From contig NC_088305.1 in assembly GCF_032854445.1 (NCBI RefSeq), positions 31,399,645 through 31,463,644 on the forward strand: 64,000 bases of DNA, read 5' to 3'. A model generated the notes under the pieces. The model searched no databases, was not told the DNA's origin, and saw only the letters and a list, made by a program, of their open reading frames with translations. Origin of the DNA: Liolophura sinensis (Eukaryota > Mollusca > Polyplacophora > Chitonida > Chitonidae). The position numbers and the translations under genes were made by a program. This document shows positions 10,864-23,689 of this stretch, piece by piece (positions within the stretch are counted from its first letter, which is position 1; the number at the start of each line of letters is the position of its first letter).

Positions 10864-13800
10864 AAAATACGGCATTAAAGAAAAACAACAGAAAGTAACT
10901 TATTGAGAGCTAACTCAAACTGAAAACAAAATAAAAAGAACCCTTTCCTATGTAATGTGTTAAAAAAACAACAGAAAATAACTAATTAAGCAGCACGTTG
11001 AATCCTAAAACAAAATTCCTTAAAACCATCAAATCCAAAAATCAGTAAATAAAACATCTTAATTACAGAAGTACAGCGGTGTACGTTCTCTGTGAAATTA
11101 AGCACAATATGCAAGAACTCTCCAACAGGAGTACTTGATGCAGTCTGGGAGAATCTGAGCTACATGATTAATACAACAGCCCCAATGGGGTGTGACACAA
11201 GGATACCTTTACCCCCACTAGAAGCAGTCTTACGTCAGCAAGTCTCCAGCCCCCCCTCCCCCCCTTCTTCTTCGGTCGTTTCACTTACACCCTAACAGCA
11301 GTAATCTCTCACTCTCTCTGCGAGCCAAACGGCAAATATTCATCATCTTAAAGTATGTGTTAAGAGGAGAAAAAAAAAAGCCAGACGATTTACACATGTA
11401 GAGAAGCTCAACTCCAGAGAGCTGAGAAAATCCTGGTCGAGTTTCACGAAATCACATTCATCTCCTGAACACTGACTTTATCCGCATTTACATACAACCA
11501 TACATCACCAGCAGAAAACTGAAAAAAAATCAACCAACACAAAACCAGAACTGTTGTTAACGCAACAGCACGAAAGTCCATCAAAGGAAAGTGCAAAAAG
11601 CTTTTGCCACCAGTTCCTGAAACTAGATATTAAGCGACGAACGTTTCTAAACTCTCTTTTGGGTGCTTCAGAAGAGCATAATAAAGACAGATTTAGAAAC
11701 TCAGCTGTATCTACATAAATGTATATTAGAAAGAAACTTTGAGGAAATTTCCAGCATGTGATAATATCATCTCATGCAGTTCCTGGACAACCACTCTCTA
11801 CCCTTCATCCCACTCGGCACAAATGCTGACTTGTTTATAAAGCTATCCTATTACCAGCTTGCTCTGGATCAAACCTTCTGGCAGAGACCAAAGTGACGAT
11901 ATATTCCACCATTGCCAAAATTGTACTGATTCAAAACCTGATGCATTTATCTTCATTTTTTGCCACTTGTAACACGGCAGGGTTGCCTATTGATGGAGAA
12001 AAATCCAGAAGTGACACTGATAGTGGAGTATGACATATGCGTGGACAGTCTTGGAAAGAGTGAAATCAAAGCCCACTTAGTGGGGAACATGTTGACAGAA
12101 GCAAGCCTCAGACTGATCCAGGTCAATGCCCCCCTTATGCTTAATACACAAGACACTGTCATGATAAATGGTTGCCCTCTGGGGTTCCAGCACCTCTCCA
12201 CTAGAGCTTGATTTACTCACATCATCCAAAGCTGAAATGATACATTCAACGATTTCTAGATACAAGTGCGTAAGTATAAGCCTGGGACTTCACACTCCAA
12301 ATGCAAGTGGTAATCTTTAGTAAGATATGACTTTTAATTCTTGGAAGACGAATTTAAACTACTAGCTAATTCAAGGACCCCTGGGTTAGACAGAAAGACA
12401 GAGCATCTCTAACAAGTGCATGTACAACAAGAAAACATTATTTTACAGATCAATCGGACAATGGTGAAAATGAAATAAATACAAAAATATGGCTGTAAAC
12501 TCTAAAATAATAAAGATATTTATAATGTTTTTTGCCTATATGAGGATGAGCGGACATCAGAACTCTACTGTATCGCCAAGACCTTTAATAAGCGGATATA
12601 TAATTATGGCTTCATTCGATATTCAACATGAAGAATTTGAAAATAACAACTGAACTTTCATGAAGCGCACGACACAGAAAATCACCATACTGAAAAGTCC
12701 ATCAGACAGATCCAAAAGTTGTTTAGACCATGGTGTTATGCCCCTCGATAGAAATCTCCTGATGTTGACAACTCAAGGCATGGGGCACAAATTAGTGTAA
12801 ATGCTTCATACCTTCAGCCGCATGCATCCGGCTGGAAGCGATTTCTCACACTTGTCAGGCCTAAATTCTTAAAAGATTAATTTCAGGTAGTTTCTTTTGG
12901 TCCTGAAAGAGTGTGATCGGTCTTTTCCTAAAATTCGTTTCAATGTGATGAAAGCAGGTTTCCGTAGCAGTCTGAGCGGGTCAAACCATCTGCCATGTTA
13001 AATTAGCCCGAGCAGTGTTCACATTTGAACCAATCTCCACAGGCTTTTCTTCACCCTCACATAGCTTTTAGCACCATAAATGTGTCCAAGAAAGTTTTCC
13101 AATGATCAACGGAAGCTTGATGAATAAAGTAGAAAGTAGGCCTACCTTTACATGTAGCTGTCTGTTGTTCAACCTAGACTAGAGAGTACATGCAGATGCA
13201 AAATGCAGTAAAAGAGAAATTTTCATGTTTTGTTTACTTAATTTTCATCACTATGGTAGTAGCTCAACATGAAGAACATAGATTTCTCCCTATATCTGTG
13301 AAAAGCTGATAAGAAGACTGCTTGTGAAAAAAGTTCTTAATATTCCTATTGTTTTTTTATGTGAAGTAACATTTTGAGGGCAAGTTTGTCTAAATAATGC
13401 AAAGAAACTTTCTGCACCATACAATCTGTGTACAAACTTAAACACATCTGATCTTTAAGTGCATGTATGTGTTCACTTCTTTCTGGCTATCCACAAAAAA
13501 CAAAAACAGAAGACAAACTGAAAACATTCAACTTCCATGCAGCTGATTTGCTTGGAGTAGATCTGAAGATTTTCAGAAGAGTGTTGTGAATGCGAGCAAA
13601 CTTCTAGAACTTACATACTTCAGCTAAAAAGTACAGCCACTGAGCCTTCAGATGTCAAGCCTTGGAGACAGAGTGTTAATGGAGACATTAGCAAAAGCCA
13701 CTGAAGTGTCTGTCAACACAACTATTCCTAAGTGGGTGTAACACCTACCCATTAACACCTCCAATGTTCACACCTGTGCTGATGCTGTGGGACAGGTAAG

Positions 13801-13918
13801 ACTATTAGCCTTCCAGGCAACACAACTGTCTACTCTACCTGTCCAAAAACGTTTCACACAGCGAGTTAACAAGATCTGATCTACGGCTACTTCGTGGTGC
13901 TCCTGACCATTCTGTGGA
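10864..13918. other. Non-coding single-copy stretch
   Basis: No supported gene in about 3 kb. It contains C-rich and TTC-rich runs near 11250-11275 and an A run near 11370. The segment 11960-12265 is open on both strands for about 80 codons and has lower repeat content than its surroundings, but neither translation resembles a known protein. Confidence 0.55.
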
Positions 13919-14123
13919 ACACCTACTGATACAGGTCTAACAATACTACACAACACCTACTGATACAGGTCTAACAATACTACACAACACCTACTGATAC
14001 AGGTCTAACAATACTACACAACACCTACTGATACAGGTCTAACAATACTACACAACACCTACTGATACAGGTCTAACAATACTACACAACACCTACTGAT
14101 ACAGGTCTAACAATACTACACAA
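13919..14123. repeat. 34-bp minisatellite, 6 copies
   Basis: Six nearly identical copies of a 34-bp unit containing ACCTACTGATACAGGTCTAA and CAATACTACACAA. Units start at 13921, 13955, 13989, 14023, 14057 and 14091. I see no difference between the full copies, so the expansion is recent. Confidence 0.95.
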
Positions 14124-15930
14124 GTCCTCACTGTGTTCAAGGATTTAAGCATCTGGCTTCCTGGCAAGGAGCAGCAGGCAATAAATAACATGGACCTAAA
14201 CGGAGGAAACGCTGATATTTGCTGATTCCATCAGAGAGACAGGAGAAAACCACTAGCCTTTGGCAATTAACCGATACAATTACATGTCAATTAATGTACA
14301 GCCTGAGCAACATAGAAACACATTCCACTACCAGGATTTTTACCATTAACAAAAGAGAAAGTAAAAAATAACAAAATGAATTGGCACTGAGCACTTTTAG
14401 TACATTCTACCTGCAACACCATACGCTGTGCAGGTGTTCTGCGGCAGCTAGCCCACTGCATACTACATGCATCTCCATCTCACTGGTCTATCAGTCTACT
14501 TCCCGAGCAGACATGCCACATGGACGGCCGCTCTGGCCACCTGCCCCAGGTTAACACCACATGGTGGCCCAGTAATGACCCTGGCATCCGCAAAATGAAG
14601 ATTTATGCCTACCTGGTCCTTAGTGAATACCTTCAAATAGCTCCATTTGCCCCTAAACTGACAGAAAGGATTCATGCACCATGCCCTGGACTGACATGCC
14701 TGGGGTCTGAAAACTGAGCGCATGGTCACCTCTAAGGTAAAACACAGAGCCTACAGGTGAGTCAAAGCTAAGCCAGACAACCATCCATCTGCCAGGTGTC
14801 GAAAACTATCACAGCTCATTAATGCAACACCGAATGGCCTCCCAATTCTCCTTAAACCCTCTACTGACCTGTATATTCCCTTCACAACTTCGGCTCCCAG
14901 ACTTTGCACACCTTTTGCTAAGCTAGAGCCCAGAAAGTCAAACATGGATCATTGCTGAAGTCATTACACACAACATTGACATATTGCAGGTATGTCTGTA
15001 ATCAGATTACAAGGGACTGCTTCCAGCTGCATATAGTCTAGCTTATAAACAGGTTAGAACAACAGGACTGTCCACACATCAATGGTCAAAGCGCAAACTT
15101 GGAAAAGTTCAGTAGAACATACAACTGCAGAAGTCAAGAAAGCCTCCCAAGTATACTTATAGCCATAAATACACATGTGGAAGCTGGTTTTCTAACAAAT
15201 GTATCTCTCTGAACATACTTTTCCACATATATAATTTCAACATTTTACAACACCAATCAGCTCATTTACATAATTACAGTCTTCCAGATTTTAAGAATAA
15301 CAATGATTCACGCACAGGATATTTTCATTCACAGCACAGGATACAGCACAAACCATTTCGAAACAGAACCTTTACATTAAACTCATCTAATCAAGTTTTT
15401 GTGAAGTTATCACACAAAAGCGCAAAAGTACAAAGTTCACATCTCTGTATAGATTTCTTTGTGTGAACCCTAATATGAAATTTAGCACATGAAAGCTGTT
15501 CAGAACAATGTATTACAGTTAGACAGAGGCTAAAGCTGTACAGGTGTGGATATAACCCTACACACTCTAAATGCCCCCAAATTTCACCCCCAAAAGTGCA
15601 TTTTTAGAGGCAAACAAGGGGTATACCTGTCATCACGTCAGAATTGCCATTTTAGCCTCAACAGGTGTGACAAATTTAAAAAAAAACAACAAAAACAGGT
15701 GATATCAATCAAATTTCCCCTAACAATGGGAGACAAAGAGAGAGGGTTTTAGGATTGATAAAAACCTTGTAAGACAACTGCCAGGATTGTAGGAACAAAA
15801 TTATTTTTATAACTAATGTACATGCTTGCATACATGCACAGAAAGTACTGAAAAACCTATTTGAACTGAGAAAACAGCATCTACCTGCAGTACACTTAGG
15901 GTCAGTAAACCTGCTACCACTTAGTATACC
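14124..15930. other. Non-coding single-copy stretch
   Basis: No supported gene. Frames of 64-77 codons are open on both strands between 14496 and 14945 but show no known domain or convincing splice context. Confidence 0.55.
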
Positions 15931-16356
15931 GGTACTTGTAGGCCTGTGCCCGTACTTGTAGGCCTGTGCACGTACTTGTAGGTCTGTGCACATACTTGTA
16001 GGCCTGTGCCCATACTTGTAGGCCTGTGCATGTACTTGTAGGCCTGTGCCCATACTTGTAGGCCTGTGCACGTACTTGTAGGCCTGTGCCCATACTTGTA
16101 GGCCTGTGCATGTACTTGTAGGCCTGTGCCCATACTTGTAGGCCTGTGCCCATACTTGTAGGCCTGTGCACGTACTTATAGGCCTGTGTCCATACTTGTA
16201 GGCCTGTGCCCATACTTGTAGGCCTGTGCACGTACTTATAGGCCTGTGCATGTACTTGTAGGCCTGTGCCCATACTTGTAGGCCTGTGCACGTACTTACA
16301 GGCCTGTGCCCGTACTTGTAGGCCTGTGCCCATACTTGTAGGCCTGTGCCTGTACG
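15931..16356. repeat. 20-bp minisatellite, about 21 copies
   Basis: Tandem copies of CATACTTGTAGGCCTGTGCC and its variants. The start varies as CA/CG/TG and the end as CC/CA, often alternating between neighbours. Because 3 x 20 = 60 bases, the minus strand reads open for up to 180 codons as a 20-residue repeat built from HRPTS, TGLQV and AQAYKY. That is a consequence of the unit lacking stops, not evidence of a protein. Confidence 0.95.
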
Positions 16357-17995
16357 CCCAATAAGACTTCCTGCTACTCTCGTTCTCCATCACTTATTCT
16401 CATTTTTCCTTTATTTATGTTCATGTCTATACAGGTTCTTATTGCTATATGTGTCTGTTTGTCAATCGTTATTCTGTTACATCTACATGTAAACAAGCTA
16501 AGATCATTCATCTCGTCCACAATCCCAGGGTAATTCAAACAAAAACCCTAACGGTTTATCAACACGAAACTGTACTTTAAATCTAAATAATTAAAGAAGA
16601 CATTCCTATTCTTTTCTGCTGTGAACAAGGCTAACTGTGTTTAAGGAATGACTTTAAGGCCCTTGATAAAATAAAGACAATATGTATACGTCTAAGATTA
16701 TTATTATTATTATTATAAAGCTGGCATTATGCGGATTTGTATACACCTGGGGCCCGTTTCACAAAGTGTTTTGACAAAGCAAGCATAGCTGTCTTAATAA
16801 TATGTTACCATAACAGTCGTGCTTGTCGCAAAGTGACACAGGCTTTGCAGAATGGACATCAGGAGAAGCTTCTTAACCAATGTTTAATACAGAAAATCAA
16901 GACCAAACACAGCAGGTACATTAAATCTTCTGTATGCTTAGAGGTATTATATTGTAAAATTATTGTCTATTAACCATAGAGTTGTCTTACCACAAAGAGT
17001 AGCTGTACTGTTTAACTCTGCAAGCCAATGCCGAGTAGCTGTACTGTTGAAGTTTCTCCACCATATGTAAAAGCTGTACCTAATCTTCAGGACTTTTCTC
17101 CAGTAACGACACTGAGAAGCTACGCCTCAGAAACAAGAGCTAAAGATCAGGCCTAGTGTACAGCTACCTTGTATCATGCATGCACTTCGCCTGATCTACA
17201 TAAAATCAGATAGGCACAAACCTGTTCCCCGCAAACTCCACAATTTGACCTGGACCAGGAAATTTTGAATTCTATCCATAATTAATTAATATTTTTCCGT
17301 ATCTGCCTGAATCCATATAAACTGTCAGAAGTTTTCAGCAATAGCTGGAGAAACTGGTTTTTTTTTTCTCCAACTCTTCCTATATATAATACCCGTATTG
17401 TTAAGAAGCTCATATTTTGAGGTTACACGCACTGCGTGATGGCCATAGAGTATGTATACATGAATATAAAGACAGAGGTGACTATGTTAAAGGTGCACGT
17501 ACTAAAAGCTGCATGTAAGCCACTTTTTGTCTTGACTCGCAAATGCCGCATGACTAATTCATAACGCTTGACTGATACATTGTCTCAATAACGGCTAGCT
17601 CGAGCTAATCAGTAGACAATTTATTCGGAGAGTCACTTAAGCGGAACAGACCTAGCGTGAAGAATGCTTACCCTACACAGGTGCTTCTGATGTAAACAGG
17701 AAGTTAGCCATTCTGCCGTTTTTGTCTTAGTGAGTAGGTGCAAACAGGCGCACATAACACCGAAATGTAGATTACATAATGCTCAAAGAAAGTGACAAAA
17801 TTGCTGACAGATTTCCAAATGAATGGGTTTATCAGAAAAACTGAAAGCTTAAACTTGAAACACAAATACAACTGTGAGCGAGCAAACTCTTTAGACACCC
17901 CTTAAACCAAATTATTGTAAAGAGATTAAGAAGCTCATCAGAACCATGTGCTAATTTGATTTATACATACATACATACATCTGTAACGGTTGAAG
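16357..17995. other. Non-coding stretch with microsatellites
   Basis: No supported gene. It holds a (TTA)n microsatellite at about 16697-16716, a possible short transposon end at 16751, and a (CATA)n run at about 17965-17981. Confidence 0.55.
16751..16855. mobile_element. Possible MITE-like fragment
   Basis: The stretch begins GGGGCCCGTTTCACAAAG, a sequence I associate with the ends of abundant short non-autonomous repeats in marine invertebrate genomes. It continues with short CTTAATAA and TTGTCGC-type segments. I cannot find a matching inverted end nearby, so this is at best a truncated copy. Confidence 0.3.
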
Positions 17996-18078
17996 GATTT
18001 ACCCTCTGAGCCAGACTAAGAGTGGAACTCTGATCTTCCTATCTAAAATACAGTGCTCTACCAACCGAGCTAAAAGAA
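17996..18078 (-). repeat. tRNA-like relic (SINE head or tRNA pseudogene)
   Basis: On the minus strand the sequence has an A box (TAGCTCGGTTGGTAGAGCA) and, after a suitable gap, a degenerate B box (AGAGTTCCACTC). The presumed anticodon loop reads TTTTAGA and its stem pairs poorly. No acceptor stem can be closed. It is therefore a decayed tRNA-derived SINE head or tRNA pseudogene, not a working tRNA gene. Confidence 0.55.
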
Positions 18079-18589
18079 AATTTCTGATAGCTAAGACGCT
18101 ATTATGAGCGCTGGAAAGCTGCATCCGTCAACCAAAAACAGCTGGGTGGTCTTTATTACTGAATAACAGGTCATCCCCTTCTCACTTTCTAATGGAGCTC
18201 TATAAACAAGACTCATTAGGAAATATAACTAGAAAAAAAAAAAACAAGATAAAAAAACAAAAACTGTTTGTTTAGAAAGCAAAGGATAGTTAAATTGTGA
18301 ACTCTTGCAATTTGAATAAAGCTTACCAATTAGCAATGTAGAAAAGATAATTTTGGAACATTGTTGAGTTTTTACAACATTTCCAGCTATTAGGACTAAC
18401 CCTTCATAAGACATGTCAGCTAAGAGAGATTGTGGAGCAAGTCGTTAAGTCAATGGGACATTCTCCACATCATTGTCAGCCTTTTTAATGTCATCACAGT
18501 TTTATAAGAGCACGACAGTGACCATTAATTTAGCTTTGAATGCAAGAAAATCTGTTAGTTGGCATGATAGATTATTTAATTATTGCAGC
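18079..18589. other. Non-coding single-copy stretch
   Basis: Nothing recognisable. An A-rich stretch near 18233-18262 gives a low-complexity minus-strand open frame. Confidence 0.6.
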
Positions 18590-18684
18590 TTATTTATTTA
18601 TTTGATGGGTGTTTTACGCTGTACTCAAAATTATTGGAACTGTTTGTAACTCAGCACTGAAGAATATTTCACTTCGTCAATGCT
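18590..18684 (-). repeat. Fragment of SINE family A with internal insertion
   Basis: TTATTTATTTATTTGATGGG and GTTTTACGCTGTACTCAA match the 3' end of family A in reverse. The next family A segment (GAAGAATATTTCACTT) resumes only after about 25 unrelated bases. The copy is therefore interrupted by a small insertion and truncated. Confidence 0.65.
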
Positions 18685-20588
18685 TGTTAATACATGACAA
18701 CTTAAAATAATTAACGAGAGAAATTATAAAAATCAAGCTGTTGCTGATGTTTATCCTCAAACACAACATCATCCATAGCAGCGCTGTAAACTTGAGCCGG
18801 ATATAAGTCCATCATAGCCACCACATGAAAAGGATTCCTATATGTTCACTACAAACTTTTAGGAAAAGCAATTAAGATAATGACATGAATAAAGGAATTA
18901 TTATGGTTTCTGGACTAAATATATGTAATTTAATTCACAATATAAAACTCTCAGAATCAGGAATTAAATGGGCAAGTTAGTCACTGGCAAAATTTGTGAT
19001 CATTTAGTGCGATTAGTATTCCTGAAACTGGTCATAACCGGAGTTGTTTGTTTTGGTAAAATAACATTGATTATTTCCCTATCCACACCACTTTATGTTG
19101 TGTATTTTTTACTCTTAACTAACACTATCATTTAACATTTTTTCATCACCAAACTCATTTGACTTGTCATTGTTTATTTTCCAAATGCTGTACTCTTGCT
19201 TTACTCTATTGGTCACTAGGTTTAATGTTATGCTTAGTATCTGCCGTGTTTGTATTTATGCGCAAATATATAATATAACTACGTCCACAGTTCAAAAAGA
19301 TTCTCTGATTTTGATCGAATATTTCTCCATGTTTATCACCAAACAATATCAGTTTATCTGTATGAAGCGTTTCAATCAGTCCTTACTGCTTTACAAGAAC
19401 AGAGCTGTTTTTGTTCCAAGCTCATGGTTCAGAAATCTTGAACTATCCACTGAATTCCTTCCGCCTATCAACATCCTGGGAATTCTGATCTCTCGCTATC
19501 TCCCATGAATATTCATTCAAGCTTTGCTGATTTTCTCGCTGACCAAAATAGCCAAATTTTACGAGGGTTTAATTTAATTTCAGACATCTTGCAACACCTG
19601 AGGCTATTGCAGCCAGAAGCAATCAAAGGGGAATTGAACATTTAATTAACATCTGCATAGAATGGTTTCCATGGATACGTCTGCCAAATTCAACACAGAT
19701 TGATTTGCATATCAGAGCTTGCTGCGGCTTGTCAATCATGTGAGTCAGACTCAGACAAATTCTCAATCTGGAATGTGGAGATATTCCGCAATGTAACAAC
19801 ACATTATGCGCGTTACACTGAGGCCTGTCATTATAATAGGAAGTGAAATGAAACAGTCAACTGCTGACTGTGTTGGCTGCCTCCAGCACATGTTCTACTA
19901 CGGCAATCTTAACCCCTTTACAAATTACCCTGTGTAATCAGCCCATAATTGGCCTGCCATTAGCCTCTTCTTCTCATAGCTGCATATACACACACATATC
20001 ACACATGTTGTCTCAGATAGCAACGCAAAACCTTTGGCTTTACAGTTTGTGTTTACTGTTAAATAACAGATGTGACAACCTTAATGTTGCAGGTCTCAAA
20101 ATCATTGCTTTGCAATGTATTCATTCTTAGGTAGTACAACATTGCTTTGCAAAGCCTTTGTTCTTAGCTAGCGCATAGGCAAATTTTTATGCCAGACAGA
20201 TGTCAAACTCATTGCTTTAAGAAAGCATTATGATAGTTAGGTTTATGACGACATCAAAATCAATGTTTATATTTATGAAACCTTTAGATCTCAAATCATT
20301 CCTTTATAAAATCTTTATTATTAGTAAACATGTGAAGATCTTTCCGCCACACAGTTTTCCACTTCATTGTTTTACATACAGACAAAAATCAAAAGATAGA
20401 CTGGAGGTTCTGAATTGGGTTTACAGGTTGAGTCAACACAGAGATTATCAGTGCACTGTGCTGATGAGCATCGTCGTATGGCTCCAGTTCTCAGCCGCAA
20501 CACAATCACAGAGAGCGACAGCGATGCACATCAGCACAGTGTACTGATAATCTACTTATCACACTAGTATACGCGGTCTAGACGCGTA
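18685..20588. other. Single-copy stretch with candidate enhancer
   Basis: No supported gene. A plus-strand open frame at 19164-19508 is rich in hydrophobic residues, as AT-rich DNA often is, and lacks a known domain. The notable content is a transcription-factor motif cluster at 19621-19780. Confidence 0.55.
19621..19780. promoter_or_regulatory. Dense transcription-factor motif cluster
   Basis: In 160 bases I see: ATCAAAGG (TCF/LEF, 19622-19629), TTAATTAA (homeodomain, 19642-19649), GTTTCCATGGATAC (RFX X-box-like, 19665-19678), ATTTGCAT (POU octamer, 19703-19710), TGTCAATCA (PBX-MEIS type in reverse, 19730-19738), TGAGTCA (AP-1, 19741-19747) and GGAATGT (TEAD, 19770-19776). The matches are direct; enhancer function is inference. 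The segment contains no repeat. Confidence 0.4.
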
Positions 20589-22026
20589 GGTATATAATAA
20601 TACTGGTGGCTCGGTTCATTCCTGGCTGGACAATTCTGGCCAGTATGGCTGTCTGCAAAATGTGGTATATAATAATACTGGTGGCTCGGTTCATTCCTGG
20701 CTGGACAATTCTGGCCAGTATGGCTGTCTGCAAAATGTGGTATATAATAATACTGGTGGCTCGGTTCATTCCTGACTGGACAATTCTGGCCAGTATGGCT
20801 GTCTGGAAAATGTGGTATATAATAATACTGTTGGCTCGGTTCATTCCTGGCTGGACAATTCTGGCCAGTATGGCTGTCTGCAAAATGTGGTATATAATAA
20901 TACTGGTGGCTTGGTTCATTCCTGGCTGGACAATTCTGGCCAGTATGGCTGTCTGGAAAATGTGGTATATAATAATACTGGTGGCTCGGTTCATTCCTGG
21001 CTGGACAATTCTCGCCAGTATGGCTGTCTGCAAAATGTGGTATATAATAATAATGGTGGCTTGGTTCATTCCTGGCTGGACAATTCTGGCCAGTATGGCT
21101 GTCTGCAAAATGTGGTATATAATAATACTGGTGGCTCGGTTCATTCCTGGCTGGACAATTCTGGCCAGTATGGCTGTCTGGAAAATGTGGTATATAATAA
21201 TAATGGTGGCTTGGTTCATTCCTGGCTGGACAATTCTGGCCAGTATGGCTGTCTGCAAAATGTGGTATATAATAATACTGGTGGCTCGGTTCATTCCTGG
21301 CTGGACAATTCTGGCCAGTATGGCTGTCTGGAAAATGTGGTATATAATAATAATGGTGGCTTGGTTCATTCCTGGCTGGACAATTCTGGCCAGTATGGCT
21401 GTCTGCAAAATGTGGTATATAATAATACTGGTGGCTCGGTTCATTCCTGGCTGGACAATTCTGGCCAGTATGGCTGTCTGCAAAATGTGGTATATAATAA
21501 TACTGGTGGCTCGGTTCATTCCTGGCTGGACAATTCTGGCCAGTATGGCTGTCTGCAAAATGTGGTATATAATAATACTGGTGGCTCGGTTCATTCCTGG
21601 CTGGACAATTCTGGCCAGTATGGCTGTCTGCAAAATGTGGCAATATAATAATACTGGTGGCTTGGTTCATTCCTGGCTGGACAATTCTGGCCAGTATGGC
21701 TGTCTGCAAAATGTGGTATATAATAATACTGGTGGCTCGGTTCATTCCTGGCTGGACAATTCTGGCCAGTATGGCTGTCTGCAAAATGTGGCAATATAAT
21801 AATACTGGTGGCTTGGTTCATTCCTGGCTGGACAATTCTGGCCAGTATGGCTGTCTGCAAAATGTGGTATATAATAATACTGGTGGCTCGGTTCATTCCT
21901 GGCTGGACAATTCTGGCCAGTATGGCTGTCTGCAAAATGTGGTATATAATAATACTGGTGGCTCGGTTCATTCCTGGCTGGACAATTCTGGCCAGTATGG
22001 CTGTCTGGAAAATGTGGCAATATAAT
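20589..22026. repeat. 75-bp minisatellite, about 19 copies, with dimeric higher-order units
   Basis: Tandem copies of a 75-bp unit containing GGTTCATTCCTGGCTGGACA, ATTCTGGCCAGTATGGCTGT and CAAAATGTGGTATATAATAA. Copies differ at few positions: CTCGG or CTTGG, TACTGG or TAATGG, TGCAAAA or TGGAAAA, and GGTATAT or GGCAATAT. Because 75 is divisible by three and the unit lacks stops in several frames, both strands carry frames of about 400 codons (20606-21799 plus, 20564-21784 minus). The GGCAATAT variant adds one base and shifts the frame. I do not call these frames genes. Confidence 0.95.
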
Positions 22027-22789
22027 AATGATGTTATTTCTTGTATTTCTACTTCCCAATGTAAGCCAGAAGGTTACAGTTATGTTAAGTTCTTTTACAC
22101 ATCTGCCACAAGTGATACAATGTTAAGATAGATCAACTGTAACTGTGTTATATCATGTGCCCTAATATTCTGAATCATGCTCCTAACCCAAGTCTTGCCA
22201 AGGCTGAAGGTAAAATTTACTCAGAGCAGTCTGGGTTTCTCTACCATAAAACCTGTCTGCATGCATGCTCTTATAAACTAAGCGAGAAATTCTTCAGTTT
22301 AGCACTGAATAACTATCCAGTTTCACAAACGTTCATTCTCTGTCATTCTCTGCCATCTCTGTCATGTCCATAAAAATAGAGATAGACTTTTCTAAATGAA
22401 AATGCTATCATCCAGGAACAAGGCAAACACAGTATTCAATAATCCTTTACATCTTATAGTGCTCTGACATAACAGAGTGTCTTGTTACCACAACAACAGA
22501 TTCCAGTCTACCTGTGGCTGCATTGACAGTGTTTATTGACAAATGCAAATACTTCGCCTCAGACTCGAGAAGTGTCAATTTACCCAGGATTCACTTGGTG
22601 GTTAGATGAGACAAAAGTCAACAGCTCCTTTCAGACTCTCTGAATACCCACTTCAATCTAATGAGAAATAATGCTTTCTCACGTCATTCTGCATGTAGAG
22701 GAATACCAAAAGTAGAATATAGGGTTTTTCATAGTAGGGCTAAATACAACTTCTCAACTGAGAATTTACACACTCCGCACCTATATACA
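22027..22789. other. Non-coding single-copy stretch
   Basis: Nothing recognisable beyond short open frames. Confidence 0.6.
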
Positions 22790-22925
22790 TACACTGTACA
22801 CATCTATGTGTACATGTATATGTATATACATATAAAAAATACATATATATATATATGTATGTATGTATATATACTTATACTTAAATATATATATATATAT
22901 ATAATATAATATATTATATATACTT
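22790..22925. repeat. TA/CATA microsatellite cluster
   Basis: Compound simple repeats of (TA)n, (CATA)n and (GTAT)n, with the purest (TA)n runs near 22843-22856 and 22885-22903. Confidence 0.9.
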
Positions 22926-23689
22926 AAAAATAACAAATATATAATGAAGTAAAAAACAATTATTTATATTATAAATACCTTAACTAAAAAATGTCATTTT
23001 CATTGCTGGTTATTAAAACAATAAGAACAGAAATATTACATTCAATGTATAAAACCTGTAACAACCAATTGTAGCAGGTGTCTTCAGGACTATGTATTGG
23101 CCAATACATAAAAATAACATTAAATAATAATTAATATTAAATAAAATAATAAATAAGGGGTTTTCAAATTTTAATTTCTGTTTGATATGTTTCCTATAGC
23201 TTTTATTTTTTTTGTCCTGATTGTTATTTTTGACTAGTATGTAATTCATCACATATGTTTGTTTAAGCATTTTCAGAAAGCATCACACTGTGCACACGGA
23301 CACATTTGTACTTTTAGTGAAAACGTGAAATTGACCAACCCATCCAATATACATGTAGTTCTGACTCCAGTATCAAGATGAAAGCTGCAAAAATCATGTT
23401 CCAATTTGCTCTCTCATATTCCAAAAGGTTGAGGAATTCAGGTACTACTTGCGCACTTGCTGATGTGACTATGTTTTATGTTTAATTTGGTGTAAAATTA
23501 AAATCATTCACTTATATACATCCTTCATAAACAACTTTACCACTTCAGGCAGAATATAATTAACCCTGCAAAAAGGGACTTCATTAACAGAAAGTAACCA
23601 TGAGAAAAGGGTTAGGAGGAAACACAAATTAGAAAATCTGTCATCCACCAGACAATAAACCAACTGACCTGTAAACTATATAACAATTA
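22926..23689. other. AT-rich single-copy stretch
   Basis: Very AT-rich, with TTAATATTAAATAAAATAAT-like sequence near 23125. A minus-strand open frame at 23013-23270 is low-complexity. No gene is supported. Confidence 0.6.

Noticed and set aside
11953-12265. About 80 open codons on both strands
   Set aside because: No domain or splice context is visible. It might be conserved non-coding DNA, but there is no positive evidence.
20564-21799. Open frames of about 400 codons on both strands
   Set aside because: They lie wholly within a 75-bp tandem array whose period is a multiple of three and whose unit lacks stops in several frames. There is no start context, splice signal or known domain.
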